Assembly: GCF_014282005.1 (NCBI RefSeq)
Contig: NZ_JACFTD010000008.1
Location: 124,001-188,000 of the forward strand
Origin: Sporosarcina sp. BP05
Lineage (GTDB): Bacteria; Bacillota; Bacilli; Bacillales_A; Planococcaceae
DNA: 64,000 nt
Direction of reading: 5' to 3'
The position numbers and the translations under genes were made by a program. Positions 52,142 to 61,501 of the stretch are shown one piece after another. How positions within the stretch are numbered: the first letter of the stretch is position 1; every line of letters starts with the position of its first letter. The notes beneath the pieces are model-generated. The model had not been told where the DNA came from, searched no databases, and saw only the letters and a list, made by a program, of their open reading frames with translations.

Positions 52142-53158
52142 TCAACCCAACAACCGCGCCGCAATTTTCTTCGCTGTCACAACATCCTTCGTTCCATGCA
52201 CAAGCATGCGGCCGTCACGGAATAGTACGATGCGGTGGCCGCTATATTCACAGGCAACGAGATGCGGATTGTGGATTAATTTAGAAACAGTTCCGCGAAT
52301 TGATTCGGCGAAAGGGAGGAGCTCAAACTTTCTACCTTTAGGAAAAGACAATTGGACGGTGTCACGTCCACAAAGCACCGCTGTTTTCATAGACTCATGG
52401 GCTGAAAGGAACGGATACACAGCATTTTTGGAACAGCTTGGGCAACCGGCTTTCTTCATGCTTGAAACGCCAATTGAAGCTCGGTTGCCTGTCCATAAAT
52501 CAGCGGATTCAAGTTTTGGTTCGAATGGTGTTCCCGTTATATATTTCAACACGTCAGCAACTTGACGAGCAGCTGTCGTAACAACAATCGGGCTGATGAC
52601 GCCAACTGTGTCGCACGTCAATGTCTGTGATGGCAATGTCTCTAGTAAGCAATGCAGACACGGTTGATTGTCTTGAATACCAATCGGGAACGTCAGGCCG
52701 TAACTACCGACACATGCGCCCATGAAAAAAGGGATGCCGAGTTTTAGCGCCGCATCGTTCGCCAGCAGCCGTGTTTCAATATTGTCTGTTGCATCCAACA
52801 CTAAATCATGGTCTGCCATCAAATCAAGAACGTTTTGCGACGTGACATCGACAACAATTCCTGTTATAGCTACATCACTATTAATCGCAGTCAATCGTTT
52901 CTCCGCCGCAACCGCTTTTGGCAATTGCTCGATGACGTCTTGTTCCGTATACAGTTGCTGGCGGTGCAGATTGGTCCACTCGATAATATCCCGGTCAACA
53001 ATCGTTACGCGCCCAACGCCTGCACGGACAAGCATTTCAGCACCAGATGAGCCAAGCGCACCGGCACCTAATATGAAAACACTTGCCGTACGTATTTTTT
53101 TCTGTCCATCTTCGCCAATTGGGGCAAATAGCTCCTGGCGGGAATATCTCTCGCTCAA
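52142..53158 (-). CDS. thiF: ThiF/MoeB-family adenylyltransferase
   Basis: Activates the C-terminus of ThiS by adenylation for sulfur transfer in thiazole synthesis. 338 aa: nucleotide loop [14 protein letters not shown] (about 31-44), [14 protein letters not shown], and zinc cysteines CLHC and CPSC. A short extra C-terminal part (about 255-338) follows. ATG overlaps the thiG stop as ATGA. Last gene of the operon. Confidence 0.94.
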   Translation of the reverse strand: MSERYSRQELFAPIGEDGQKKIRTASVFILGAGALGSSGAEMLVRAGVGRVTIVDRDIIEWTNLHRQQLYTEQDVIEQLPKAVAAEKRLTAINSDVAITGIVVDVTSQNVLDLMADHDLVLDATDNIETRLLANDAALKLGIPFFMGACVGSYGLTFPIGIQDNQPCLHCLLETLPSQTLTCDTVGVISPIVVTTAARQVADVLKYITGTPFEPKLESADLWTGNRASIGVSSMKKAGCPSCSKNAVYPFLSAHESMKTAVLCGRDTVQLSFPKGRKFELLPFAESIRGTVSKLIHNPHLVACEYSGHRIVLFRDGRMLVHGTKDVVTAKKIAARLLG

Positions 53159-53922
53159 ATAGTTACAAGCCCTTCTGTAGGGCTGCTCGCAACCGCGTAA
53201 TCGCGCTCAGGCATACGACCCGCTTCATAGCCAAGTCGTCCTGCTTCGATTGCGAGTTTCATGGCAAGGGCCATTTTAATGGGGTCTCCAGCTTCTGAAA
53301 CCGCTGTGTTCAATAATACCCCGTCCGCACCTAGCTCCATCGCATAAGCTGCATCTTTCGGCGAACCGATTCCTGCATCGATAATAACCGGTACAGTGGA
53401 TTGTTCAATGATGAACGACAAGTTGAGTGGATTCAAAATACCGCGCCCTGATCCAATTGGGGATGCACCTGGCATGATTGCGTGAACACCCATTTCGCAT
53501 AATCTGCGCGCAAGCACAACATCATCCGACGTATAAGGAAGGACGATGAACCCTTCATCCAACAGCATTTCTGTTGCGCGAAGTGTTTCTACTGGATCGG
53601 GGAGTAATGATTGGTCACAGCCGATGATTTCAACTTTTATCATGTCGCAAAGCCCTGATGCTTTTGCCAGTTTCGCGATGCGCACCGCTTCTTCAGCTGT
53701 TTTTGCGCCCGCTGTATTTGGCAATAGCGTGTATTTTGACAGATCAAGTTGTTCAAGGAAATTTGGTTGTGATGGTTCAAAGATATTCATACGTCTTACT
53801 GCGAATGTTAGAATTTCTGACTCTGATACTCGCACCGCCTCTTTTTGAACATCAAATGACGGGTATTTTCCTGTTCCTAGTAGCAGTCTTGAATTGAATG
53901 TTTTATTGCCGATTGTTAGCAT
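53155..53922 (-). CDS. thiG: Thiazole synthase ThiG
   Basis: Forms the thiazole phosphate ring from deoxyxylulose phosphate, dehydroglycine and ThiS thiocarboxylate. 255 aa; TIM barrel with GTGKYPSF at the start and the Schiff-base Lys96 in MIKVEIIG. The phosphate loops are [13 protein letters not shown] and [11 protein letters not shown]. Two bases separate it from thiS upstream and it overlaps thiF by 4 bp. Confidence 0.97.
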   Translation of the reverse strand: MLTIGNKTFNSRLLLGTGKYPSFDVQKEAVRVSESEILTFAVRRMNIFEPSQPNFLEQLDLSKYTLLPNTAGAKTAEEAVRIAKLAKASGLCDMIKVEIIGCDQSLLPDPVETLRATEMLLDEGFIVLPYTSDDVVLARRLCEMGVHAIMPGASPIGSGRGILNPLNLSFIIEQSTVPVIIDAGIGSPKDAAYAMELGADGVLLNTAVSEAGDPIKMALAMKLAIEAGRLGYEAGRMPERDYAVASSPTEGLVTI

Positions 53923-53924
53923 AA

Positions 53925-54131
53925 TTATCCTCCTCCTACAAAGTGAATGATTTCAATTTGGTCGCGGTCATTGATGGGCAAGTCATATGCGTCTTTCGCA
54001 AGAATATCTCTGTTCATTTCCACGATGACGATGCGTTCCGCAAGTTCCAGATGCCCTAGCAGTTCCTGCACATTCCCAACTTCCGCGGGCATGTCATACC
54101 GATTGCCGTTCAGTTCGATTGTTCGCTTCAT
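53925..54131 (-). CDS. thiS: Sulfur carrier protein ThiS
   Basis: A 68-aa ubiquitin-like sulfur carrier ending in GGG (…HFVGGG), whose terminal glycine is thiocarboxylated. ATG 54131 has AAGGGGG upstream; it lies 38 bp inside the end of thiO. A longer frame (to 54155) lacks a ribosome site. Confidence 0.94.
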   Translation of the reverse strand: MKRTIELNGNRYDMPAEVGNVQELLGHLELAERIVIVEMNRDILAKDAYDLPINDRDQIEIIHFVGGG

Positions 54132-55194
54132 GAAAAATCCCCCTTTTCGGATCAAATGCCTTAATCCGCTCTATATTCACTTGATTTCCGACGATTAAAT
54201 CTCGAATCAAGCAGGCAGTTGCGGGTGCCAATAAAATCCCATTCCTGAAATGACCCGCCGCGATATACAAATTCTTGTTCCCGGCAACCCGACCGATATA
54301 CGGCAATTCATCAACGGTTTTCGGACGCAGACCTGCCCATCTGTTCATAACAGGAAGGTGAGAAAGACCAGGAATAAAACGTTCTGCAATCGCATTCAAC
54401 GTCAGATTCCCGGCGTCTGTTATCTGCAAATCTGTAAGTCCCTGTTCCATCGTAGCCCCGATGACCAGCGTTCCATCCGGGCGAGGAATGACGTAACAGC
54501 CTTTATGGAAAAGTGTATAAGGTAAGTGCCTGCCCATCATGTTGAGTTGCATACATTGGCCTTTCACTGCGGTCATTTGAAGCCCTGGCACAAGCTTGGC
54601 GCTCGCTGTACCACCTGCAATGACCACATGTTTTGCTGTGATAACGGACGCTCCAATGCGTATCTGATAGCCGTCATGCAACGTTGTGATCTCATCGACT
54701 TGAGCCTGTTCTGAAACAGTTGCACCCAAACGTTTAGCTGCTGAGCAAAATGCCAGGCAAGCCTTTTCGGGATGAACATGGACATCCTCCTTAAAAAGAT
54801 ATGCGCCAAAAGCAGGTGGGGCGACATTCGGAATTTGTTCGCGAACTTGTTCAGCTGAAAGATAAGCTGCGTTATTCCAGCGGGAGAGGGCAATTCGTTC
54901 TTCTTCGGAACAAGCGAATTGAACAATTCCACCAGTTGTATAACCGATGTCGGCATCTTTTTCACACTTAAATTCTTTATACAGTGCCTGACTTTCGCGT
55001 GCGAATGAATAAAAGGTGTCATTTAAGTATTCAGAGTGAGCACCAAGCATTCCACCGGCTGCCCGAGTGGTGCCTTGGGCGATTTTATCGCGTTCAACAA
55101 GGTGAACTGACAAGCACTCTTTTGCTAAATAGTAAGCAATGCTGCAACCGATAATCCCCCCGCCAATTACGACTATATCAACTTGTTGTGACAT
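54094..55194 (-). CDS. thiO: Glycine oxidase ThiO
   Basis: FAD enzyme that oxidises glycine to the imine used by ThiG. 366 aa from ATG 55194 (AAGGA eight bases upstream, 17 bp inside tenI). The dinucleotide loop is VVIGGGIIGCSIAYYL near residue 10, then TTRAAGGMLGAHSE, and C-terminal RWAGLRPKTVDELPYIG with the FAD-binding GHFRNGILLAP. Confidence 0.95.
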   Translation of the reverse strand: MSQQVDIVVIGGGIIGCSIAYYLAKECLSVHLVERDKIAQGTTRAAGGMLGAHSEYLNDTFYSFARESQALYKEFKCEKDADIGYTTGGIVQFACSEEERIALSRWNNAAYLSAEQVREQIPNVAPPAFGAYLFKEDVHVHPEKACLAFCSAAKRLGATVSEQAQVDEITTLHDGYQIRIGASVITAKHVVIAGGTASAKLVPGLQMTAVKGQCMQLNMMGRHLPYTLFHKGCYVIPRPDGTLVIGATMEQGLTDLQITDAGNLTLNAIAERFIPGLSHLPVMNRWAGLRPKTVDELPYIGRVAGNKNLYIAAGHFRNGILLAPATACLIRDLIVGNQVNIERIKAFDPKRGIFHEANNRTERQSV

Positions 55195-55783
55195 GGCTGG
55201 CATCCTTATAGGCTGTCGCGGCAATTTCGGGATTGTCAGTGCCGAAAATGGATGACATCACTGCAATCCCTGCAACCCCGCCTTGGTTTAATTTCGGTAG
55301 GTGGTGCGGTTGAATGCCGCCAATCGCATAAACTGGAATGGGTAGCGATTCAATGATTTGAAAAAGCTCATCGGTTCCGCGGGGCGGTAGGCCAACTTTT
55401 GAACTTGTCTCGAATAAATGACCATAGAGAACCCAGTCGGCACCTACCTTATATGCAGTTTCAGCTTCATCCAAAGAGTGGACAGATCTGCCAAATGAGA
55501 TAACGGGATATTGTTTTTTGAGTAGCGCTAGCGGTGCGTCGTATCCGGGTAGTTGTACTTTTTTAATCCCCGAAATTGAAGCGACATTCGTTCGCCCGTG
55601 GACAATTAGTTTGGTTGAATCAAAGCCCGATTCGATTAATTGTTGAATCAACGCTATTACTTCTGAATCCGTTTTAGACTTTTCACGTAAGATGGCGGCG
55701 TCTATAGAAGATTCGATTGATAATAAGGTATGAAGCAATTGACTAGTTTCCATTTTGTCATCTGTTACGGCGATTATTTTCAT
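55178..55783 (-). CDS. tenI: Thiazole tautomerase TenI
   Basis: Converts the ThiG product to the aromatic thiazole carboxylate. 201 aa, ThiE-like barrel: IIAVTDDKM at the start, LIVHGRTNVA, SFGRSVHSLDEA, DWVLYGHLFETSSKVGLPPRG and PVYAIGGIQPHHL. ThiE-type pyrophosphate residues are not all kept, favouring TenI. AAGGAGAAG precedes ATG 55783. First gene of the operon, behind a TPP riboswitch. Confidence 0.9.
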   Translation of the reverse strand: MKIIAVTDDKMETSQLLHTLLSIESSIDAAILREKSKTDSEVIALIQQLIESGFDSTKLIVHGRTNVASISGIKKVQLPGYDAPLALLKKQYPVISFGRSVHSLDEAETAYKVGADWVLYGHLFETSSKVGLPPRGTDELFQIIESLPIPVYAIGGIQPHHLPKLNQGGVAGIAVMSSIFGTDNPEIAATAYKDASHVTTS

Positions 55784-55833
55784 TAAACTTCTCCTTATCC
55801 AAAAGAAATAGTAAAGGTTTTTACCACGGAACG

Positions 55834-55951
55834 GTGTCTAGCTGCAGGCGCCAACTCCTCGGGTCATAAGCAATCCAGCTATGTGGCAAAGAGCGCCACG
55901 TCTCTGGATCGACTTATGCCTGTCGGAGCTGGGCGGCGCCTTCCGCTTTTC
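55834..55951. repeat. Palindromic intergenic repeat, copy 1
   Basis: Runs from GTGTCTAGCTGCAGGCGCC to GGCGCCTTCCGCTTTTC. The ends carry inverted GGCGCC and an inner CATAAG/CTTATG pair, so it folds into a long stem. A 42-base core (55861-55902) is identical to one at 63940-63981. Confidence 0.8.
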
Positions 55952-55954
55952 ATG

Positions 55955-56137
55955 GTGTCTAGCTACAGGCGCCAGCCCCTCGGAGGCTCGCAGGATGTGA
56001 GTCACGCAGCCATTGCCGCAGGACGCGGCGTACTTAGGCTGTGATCCTTGAAAGTCGTTTTACTGCGAAGGCTAAAGAGCGCCTTCTTCGTAAACCGTCT
56101 TATGCCTGTCGGGGCTGGGCGGCGCCTTCCGCTTTTC
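55955..56137. repeat. Palindromic intergenic repeat, copy 2 (longer)
   Basis: Same ends (GTGTCTAGCTACAGGCGCC and GGCGCCTTCCGCTTTTC) as copy 1 but a different, longer centre of about 110 bp with its own small stems (CGAAGGC.../...GCCTTCTTCG). Confidence 0.78.
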
Positions 56138-56140
56138 GTG

Positions 56141-56260
56141 TTGTCTAGCTGCAGCCGCCAGCCCCTCGAGTCGCTTCGGTCCGTAAGTTAAAGGCAAAAA
56201 ACGCCTTTATCTTACGGCCCTCCAGCGCTTTTCGGTGCTGTGCGGCGCCTTCCCACTTTT
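56141..56260. repeat. Palindromic intergenic repeat, copy 3
   Basis: Begins TTGTCTAGCTGCAGCCGCC and ends GCGGCGCCTTCCCACTTTT, with an inner stem CCGTAAG (56191-56197)/CTTACGG (56211-56217). More diverged than copies 1 and 2. Confidence 0.72.
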
Positions 56261-56268
56261 CTCTATAC

Positions 56269-56302
56269 AAAAAGACCACTCTCCAGGTATGGAAAGTGGT
56301 CT
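56269..56302 (-). terminator. Riboswitch-controlled terminator of the thiamine operon
   Basis: AGACCACTCTCC (56273-56284) pairs with GGAAAGTGGTCT (56291-56302); on the minus strand it ends in TTTTTG. It directly follows the TPP aptamer, so it is the expression platform. Confidence 0.85.
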
Positions 56303-56334
56303 GTCGATGGCATTAGAATGCACTGATAGGAAGA

Positions 56335-56426
56335 CACGCCACTTCCCTACGCAGGTACAAACCTGTTCAGGTGATAAGGGTAGCGGAGTGGAACTCGTTT
56401 CTCAGTCCTTTAAAAGGATTCCCCTA
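56335..56426 (-). ncRNA. TPP riboswitch (THI element)
   Basis: On the minus strand the conserved parts appear in order: AGGGGAATCC, GGACTGAGA, ACCCTTATCACCTGAACAGG, and TACCTGCGTAGGGAAG. These are the P1-P5 elements of the thiamine pyrophosphate aptamer, including the invariant CTGAGA and CTGCGTAGGGAA. It is followed by a terminator and governs tenI-thiO-thiS-thiG-thiF, switching them off when TPP is abundant. Confidence 0.95.
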
Positions 56427-56508
56427 ATGGTCGAATATGGTATGAAGTTGTCAATCTATTAGTAGCATAGCATGTCAATGGAATGAATGAAAGGATGAAC
56501 AGTTGCGT

Positions 56509-57228
56509 TTAGTCGTCTAAGTGGACGTTATGATGCACTTGTTGAACATCTTCCAACTCATCGAGGACATCAATCATTTTTTCGAATTGTGCTTGTGCTT
56601 CTGGTGAAAGAGTTAAGTCGTTTTGTGCAAGCATCGTTATTTCAGCAACGTTAAATTCAGTAATACCGGCACCTTTCAATACTTCCTGAACGACGTGGAA
56701 CTGGTCGGGTTCAGCATAGATGATGACCGATTCCTCTTCCTCCAAAATATCACGCACTTCGACGTCCGCATCCATTAACAGTTCAAGCACATCGTCAGCT
56801 GACTTGCCTTCAAGTCCGATAACGGCAGTCGCGTCAAACATATAGGAAACGGATCCGCTGACGCCCATATTACCGCCATTTTTACCGAATGCTGCACGTA
56901 CTTCTGATGCTGTACGATTGACGTTATTTGTCAGTGTATCGACAATAACCATCGAGCCGTTAGGTCCGAATCCTTCATAACGAAGCTCAGTAAAGTTTTC
57001 TTCTGAACCGCCTTTTGCTTTTTCAATCGCACGGTCAATAATTGCTTTTGGTACACTGTATGTTTTTGCGCGTTCTACAACAAATTTTAGCGCTTGATTC
57101 AATTCAGGATCTGGCTCACCTTGCTTCGCTACTACGTAAATTTCACGTCCGAATTTTGCATAAATGCGACTCGTGTCCGCATCTCTTGACGCTTTTTTCT
57201 CTTTGATATTGTTCCATTTACGGCCCAT
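56509..57228 (-). CDS. YebC/PmpR family protein
   Basis: A 239-aa protein from ATG 57228 (GAGTGGAA upstream), beginning [16 protein letters not shown]. Three-domain YebC fold: [21 protein letters not shown], then [15 protein letters not shown] and [18 protein letters not shown]. Members act as transcription regulators or, as recently shown for some, help ribosomes pass proline-rich stretches. The N-terminal KWNNIK is the YeeN-like variant of KWANIK. Monocistronic. Confidence 0.92.
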   Translation of the reverse strand: MGRKWNNIKEKKASRDADTSRIYAKFGREIYVVAKQGEPDPELNQALKFVVERAKTYSVPKAIIDRAIEKAKGGSEENFTELRYEGFGPNGSMVIVDTLTNNVNRTASEVRAAFGKNGGNMGVSGSVSYMFDATAVIGLEGKSADDVLELLMDADVEVRDILEEEESVIIYAEPDQFHVVQEVLKGAGITEFNVAEITMLAQNDLTLSPEAQAQFEKMIDVLDELEDVQQVHHNVHLDD

Positions 57229-57539
57229 GAAGTTCCACTCGCTTTCGATTAAACATAGATTTACTACAATAAGTATACAACAAGTGTATGCAAGTAGACG
57301 AGTGGGAATTTCAAAAAATGGGTGATGGGTTATAGAAAGGAAGAAAGTTTTACTTACTGTCGTAGAGCCCAGTAAACTCAATACCATCAAGTCTAGACTT
57401 ACTTTTTATATAAATAAGAATAAATACCTCCTGGAGTATCCGTTTTTAGGGCAATAAGTAAGCAAAGTAGTAGTTCAAGGTTTATGATAAAGATATATAA
57501 CGTTAGAGATCAAGTCCGGAAGTGAAGGGGTACGCAGGT
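57229..57539. other. Gene-free region between divergent yebC and diguanylate cyclase genes
   Basis: AT-rich, 311 bp, expected to hold two divergent promoters. A TATACT on the minus strand (57270s) and a TATATAA near 57494 are possible -10 boxes, but neither has a clear -35. Nothing else was recognised. Confidence 0.3.
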
Positions 57540-58589
57540 ATGTTTAAAAACATTAATGATTTAAATGATTGGAAACGGATTATTTATTTGTTCATAATAC
57601 CTGGCGTTTTCATCGTCGCGGCAACAAAGCTTTTCATTCAGGTTGTTCAGCAGGATTATACAGTAGAATTCTATGTAAGTATCATATTTTGTTGTTTTTT
57701 TGTAGCCGGTTGGTTCATGACCTATCGAAATTGGAAGTTGAAGGTAGTTGAATACCTCATGTTTACATTGTTTTTCATCTACTACCTATTCACATTGATA
57801 ATTGAAATCGTAAACAGCATTGATCTTGGTGGAAATCAGACATTGAGTACATTTATTATTTGGACGCCTCTTGTCATCATGTTTATTTTCATGTCGATGG
57901 AGAAAAAGTGGGCACTTCTGACATCGGCAAATTTATTAATATTATCAATTGTTCCAGGACTTATGGTGTATGGGAAATTAACAACAGAATTCAAGGATTC
58001 GCTTATACAGCTGTATATATCAACTGCAGTTTACATTGTCGTTTTTTCTTTTGCTCATCGATTAATTCAAGCGCATGCGGAAGTGGATGTCATGCGTAGG
58101 CAATTCTATTTAGATTCGCTCACCCAAGTAGCAAACCGCTATCAGATTGATGAATGGATGACATCTTTCATTGATGGAAAATGGGAGGATCGGGAATTAT
58201 CAATCATATTTTTTGATATTGATTATTTTAAAAACGTGAATGATACCTATGGACATAAAGTGGGCGATGATGTGTTAAGGGAGGTTGCCCGGCTTGTTAA
58301 GAGTGAAATGACGGAAGACCACTATTTTGGCAGGTGGGGAGGAGAAGAGTTCATGGTCCTTGCTCCCGTTCTTGAATGCGAGGCTTTCCATGTGGCGGAG
58401 CGGTTGCGAAAGGTGATAGAAGACCATAACTTCGACGAAGTCGGGAACATTACAGCTAGTTTTGGTGTGACTGGATATGTAGCAGAAGATACAGTGGATA
58501 CAATTTTAGTGCGGGCGGATAAACGGCTCTATAGCTCAAAAGAAGATGGTCGAAATCGTGTGACAGGAAGAACATTATCCGGTATTTAA
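57540..58589 (+). CDS. Membrane-bound diguanylate cyclase (GGDEF)
   Basis: A 349-aa protein from ATG 57540 (GAAGGGG upstream). Five to six helices span residues 15-175. The GGDEF domain follows, with DSLTQVANRYQ at its start, metal Asp226 (FFDIDYFKNVNDTYGH) and the active-site GGEEF at 267-271. This should make cyclic di-GMP. The RxxD inhibitory site normally five residues before GGDEF is absent (here DHYFGRW). Confidence 0.93.
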   Translation: MFKNINDLNDWKRIIYLFIIPGVFIVAATKLFIQVVQQDYTVEFYVSIIFCCFFVAGWFMTYRNWKLKVVEYLMFTLFFIYYLFTLIIEIVNSIDLGGNQTLSTFIIWTPLVIMFIFMSMEKKWALLTSANLLILSIVPGLMVYGKLTTEFKDSLIQLYISTAVYIVVFSFAHRLIQAHAEVDVMRRQFYLDSLTQVANRYQIDEWMTSFIDGKWEDRELSIIFFDIDYFKNVNDTYGHKVGDDVLREVARLVKSEMTEDHYFGRWGGEEFMVLAPVLECEAFHVAERLRKVIEDHNFDEVGNITASFGVTGYVAEDTVDTILVRADKRLYSSKEDGRNRVTGRTLSGI

Positions 58590-58667
58590 GAATAACTCTT
58601 TTTCTTATGACGATTCTCAATTATACTAAAGGTGAACGTTCATCCTACTATAGAAGGGAACATAAAC

Positions 58668-59351
58668 ATGGAACTCATATATAAAGGAAAGACGAAAGAT
58701 GTATATAAACTGGACGACAGCAATGTGCTGCTGAAATTTAAAGATGATGTAACCGGAGAAGACGGGGTTTTCGATCCTGGTGCGAACACAGTCGGCTTAT
58801 CGATTGAAGGTGCAGGGCAATCTGGATTGCGGATGACAACGTTTTTCTTTGAGAAAATGGCTGATAAAGATATTCCGACTCATTATGTAGATGCTAATAT
58901 TGATGAAGTAACGATGACAGTACGATCTGCGAAAGTATTTGGTAAAGGTCTCGAAGTGATTTGTAGATACCGTGCAGTTGGAAGTTTCTTGCGCAGATAC
59001 GGCGCGTATTGCGAAGAGGGACAACCCCTGGACGCATTCGTCGAAGTTACGCTAAAAGACGACGATCGCCAAGACCCGCCGATTAACAAGGATGGGCTTG
59101 CACAACTCGGTCTATTGACGACAGATGAATACGTTACACTTGAAGCGTTGACGAAAGAAATTTCAGGCGTAGTTAAAGCAGAACTTGCAGCAAAAGGTCT
59201 TGACTTGTATGATATTAAACTTGAGTTTGGACGCGATGCTGAAACAGGTAACATCATGCTGATCGACGAAATTTCTGGCGGTAATATGCGCGTCTATAAA
59301 GACGGTACATATATTTCACCAATGGATCTTGAAAAACTAGTACTAGCGTAA
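58668..59351 (+). CDS. purC: SAICAR synthetase (PurC)
   Basis: Joins CAIR and aspartate in purine synthesis. 227 aa from ATG 58668 (AGAAGGGA upstream). Landmarks: LIYKGKTKDVYKLDD (ATP loop), VICRYRAVGSFLRRYG, DDDRQDPPINKD, LYDIKLEFG and IDEISGGNMRVY. The protein is a little shorter than the usual 235-240 aa and the gene stands alone, outside a pur operon; it may be a second copy. Confidence 0.9.
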   Translation: MELIYKGKTKDVYKLDDSNVLLKFKDDVTGEDGVFDPGANTVGLSIEGAGQSGLRMTTFFFEKMADKDIPTHYVDANIDEVTMTVRSAKVFGKGLEVICRYRAVGSFLRRYGAYCEEGQPLDAFVEVTLKDDDRQDPPINKDGLAQLGLLTTDEYVTLEALTKEISGVVKAELAAKGLDLYDIKLEFGRDAETGNIMLIDEISGGNMRVYKDGTYISPMDLEKLVLA

Positions 59352-59354
59352 ATG

Positions 59355-59403
59355 AAAAACCGCTGTTAATTCCACAAAAGTGGAGTTGGCAGCGGTTTTT
59401 GTT
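59355..59403 (+). terminator. Terminator after purC
   Basis: AAAAACCGCTG pairs with CAGCGGTTTTT, with an inner TCCAC/GTGGA stem. Confidence 0.88.
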
Positions 59404-59576
59404 TACTTATTTTTATCAGCTGCAACTTCCAAATATATTGAAATGGATAAAATAGTTGATTGATTACCCTGACGTAAATGGAAATAAAAGATAGGGGAAC
59501 AATTATAATTTTTCATACATATTAAAATGAATTAAAGCCATCCTCCATAGTGAATAGATATCGAGGAGGAATCATA

Positions 59577-60134
59577 TTGAAACAAAAAATTGTATTGTCC
59601 ATCATGTTGTCTGTCCTTCTAATTGCCGGTGGGTGTGGGAAGAATGGAGTGAAGTTACCAGTCACTGGGGAAAACGTTCAATCGGTGACGTCGCCGATTT
59701 TGAATACGAAAGGAAATAAAATTGGTGAGGCTAGCTTTGTCGAAGGAATTGACGGTGTGACAATTAACATCCAGGCTGAGGGATTGTCACCTGGCAAACA
59801 TGGCATTCATATTCATGAAATCGCTGTGTGTACACCGCCTGACTTTAAATCTGCTGGAGGTCATTTCAACCCGGGTCATAAAGAACACGGATTTGATAAT
59901 CCTAAAGGGTTTCATTTAGGTGATTTACCGAACCTCGAAGTCGATGCAGAAGGTAAAATCACTGCAGAAGTGACGACCGCCTTGGTTACGTTAAAGCAGG
60001 ACGTGAAGAACTCACTTCTCGATGCTGACGGCAGTTCCCTTGTTATTCATGAAAAAGTAGATGACTACAAAACGGATCCGGCGGGTAATTCAGGTGACCG
60101 GATTGCGTGCGCGGAAGTGAAGAGCGGTTCTTAA
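59577..60134 (+). CDS. Cu/Zn superoxide dismutase-like lipoprotein
   Basis: A 185-aa exported lipoprotein (lipobox AGGC, Cys20) of the SodC family. Metal ligands: GIHIHEIAVC (two His), GGHFNPGHKEHG (two to three His), and Cys pair C(HEIAVC)/C(DRIACAEV) for the disulfide. TTG 59577 is set by GAGGAGG eight bases upstream. Bacillus YojM is similar; dismutase activity is not assured because Gram-positive members often vary at copper ligands. Confidence 0.9.
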   Translation: MKQKIVLSIMLSVLLIAGGCGKNGVKLPVTGENVQSVTSPILNTKGNKIGEASFVEGIDGVTINIQAEGLSPGKHGIHIHEIAVCTPPDFKSAGGHFNPGHKEHGFDNPKGFHLGDLPNLEVDAEGKITAEVTTALVTLKQDVKNSLLDADGSSLVIHEKVDDYKTDPAGNSGDRIACAEVKSGS

Positions 60135-60216
60135 GCGATTATATACGCCGTGCGACCACTCATATCCGATGCCCACACACCCGCCCAACTAATCAATCAA
60201 TCACCATAACCTAGCC

Positions 60217-61344
60217 CTATTTCAACAAAAAGTTTTCCGTATAGTAAGGCTGCAATTTTTCATTGAACGAAACGCCTGTACCAAGGTGGCTGTAAGTATC
60301 CAACAAAATGTTCTCACGGTGCCCCTCGGAATTCATAAGGCCTTCATGTGCAAAAATACTGCTTGATTGGCCATACGCCAGGTTTTCACCCGCTCCCCGG
60401 AAACTGACGCCGTCATCTTTCATTCGGTCGAACGGGGATTTGCCTTGCTTGTTCTCATGGCTGAAATAATCATTATCTGCCATGTCGGCACTGTGTTTAC
60501 GTGCTGTACCTGCTACGTTTGACTCCCATTTTAGGATAGAAAGCCCGTGACGGACACGCGCTGCATTCGTTAAGTCGAAAAGTTGTTGTTCGAAACCGTT
60601 TCGTAAGTTTGCATCACCGCCGGCATAGATGCCGGTTTTTTTCTTTTCCAGTGAATCGTTAATTAGCTGAATGGCTGTGACTTCGTCATTTTGATGCAAA
60701 TCATAAAAAACGTAAGTGTAGGTGTCGCCTGATTTAAAGACGTCGAAACCTTCACTTTCTTGGAGCATGAAAATGTTCAACCCTTTTCGGATTTCTGTAA
60801 TCGGTTCGCCGAATGTTTCGCGCACAGTCGATTTCAGAGAACCGTATTTGATGCCAGTAGTTGATGAAATGAGGTCATCATTTGTATAAATGGCGTTCAC
60901 TGTCTGTTTTTCATCGAATGAAACCATGACGAAGTTTTGATAGCCATCGTGATAAGTAAACCATTCGGTACCGTATTCGTTCATGGAATGACTTTTTGGC
61001 TCCCCAAGTTCGGTTGTCACTTTTTCTTGTGGGCTACCGAGTTCGATATTGTGGATTGAGACCTGCGTTTTTACGGGTTTATTCAACACTGGTTTTTCTG
61101 CAATAGGGATAGATTCTTCGATTTCAGCTGTCTTTGAAGTTAAGTAAGATAGCGCTTTATCTATGGTGTTGCTAATGGAATGGATTGCTGTGTCGAGGGA
61201 TTCTTTCGTCAAAAGAGTATCGATTTTTTCGTCAACGGGTTCAAGAAATGAGATGTCGACATATTGTGAGACTGGTTCTTCCCAGTACGGTTTTGTGAAA
61301 AAAAGTGCAACAATGAAAAGGATGAATAGGAATAATCGTTTCAT
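60217..61344 (-). CDS. CAP-domain protein with CAP-associated N-domain (YlbC-like)
   Basis: A 375-aa exported or membrane-anchored protein: N-terminal hydrophobic segment (residues 3-18), a linker, a CAP-associated domain (about 95-235, IELGSPQEKVTTELGEP) and a C-terminal CAP/SCP domain (about 250-375). CAP motifs: FDLTNAARVRHGLSIL, HSADMADNDYFSH and GENLAYG, then HRENIL. GGAGGCG precedes the ATG. Role unknown; such proteins occur at the Bacillus cell surface. Confidence 0.9.
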   Translation of the reverse strand: MKRLFLFILFIVALFFTKPYWEEPVSQYVDISFLEPVDEKIDTLLTKESLDTAIHSISNTIDKALSYLTSKTAEIEESIPIAEKPVLNKPVKTQVSIHNIELGSPQEKVTTELGEPKSHSMNEYGTEWFTYHDGYQNFVMVSFDEKQTVNAIYTNDDLISSTTGIKYGSLKSTVRETFGEPITEIRKGLNIFMLQESEGFDVFKSGDTYTYVFYDLHQNDEVTAIQLINDSLEKKKTGIYAGGDANLRNGFEQQLFDLTNAARVRHGLSILKWESNVAGTARKHSADMADNDYFSHENKQGKSPFDRMKDDGVSFRGAGENLAYGQSSSIFAHEGLMNSEGHRENILLDTYSHLGTGVSFNEKLQPYYTENFLLK

Positions 61345-61501
61345 GGAATCGCCTCCTACTTGCTATTGTAACCCCTTGGGACTAGTTGAATACAGTAAGA
61401 AGGTGTTTTGTGTGACGGTATAAACTGGGTTCGCTCCATTTCCAGTACTCAGCGAAAAGCTGTATACTAATAGAACAACAGATGAACGGAGTTTTCAACG
61501 T

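Noticed and set aside
55834..56260. CRISPR array
   Set aside because: Repeats are long, palindromic and unequal in length, without regular spacers or cas genes.
56235..56462. 75-codon plus-strand frame
   Set aside because: It lies over the TPP riboswitch and its terminator on the other strand and has no family resemblance.
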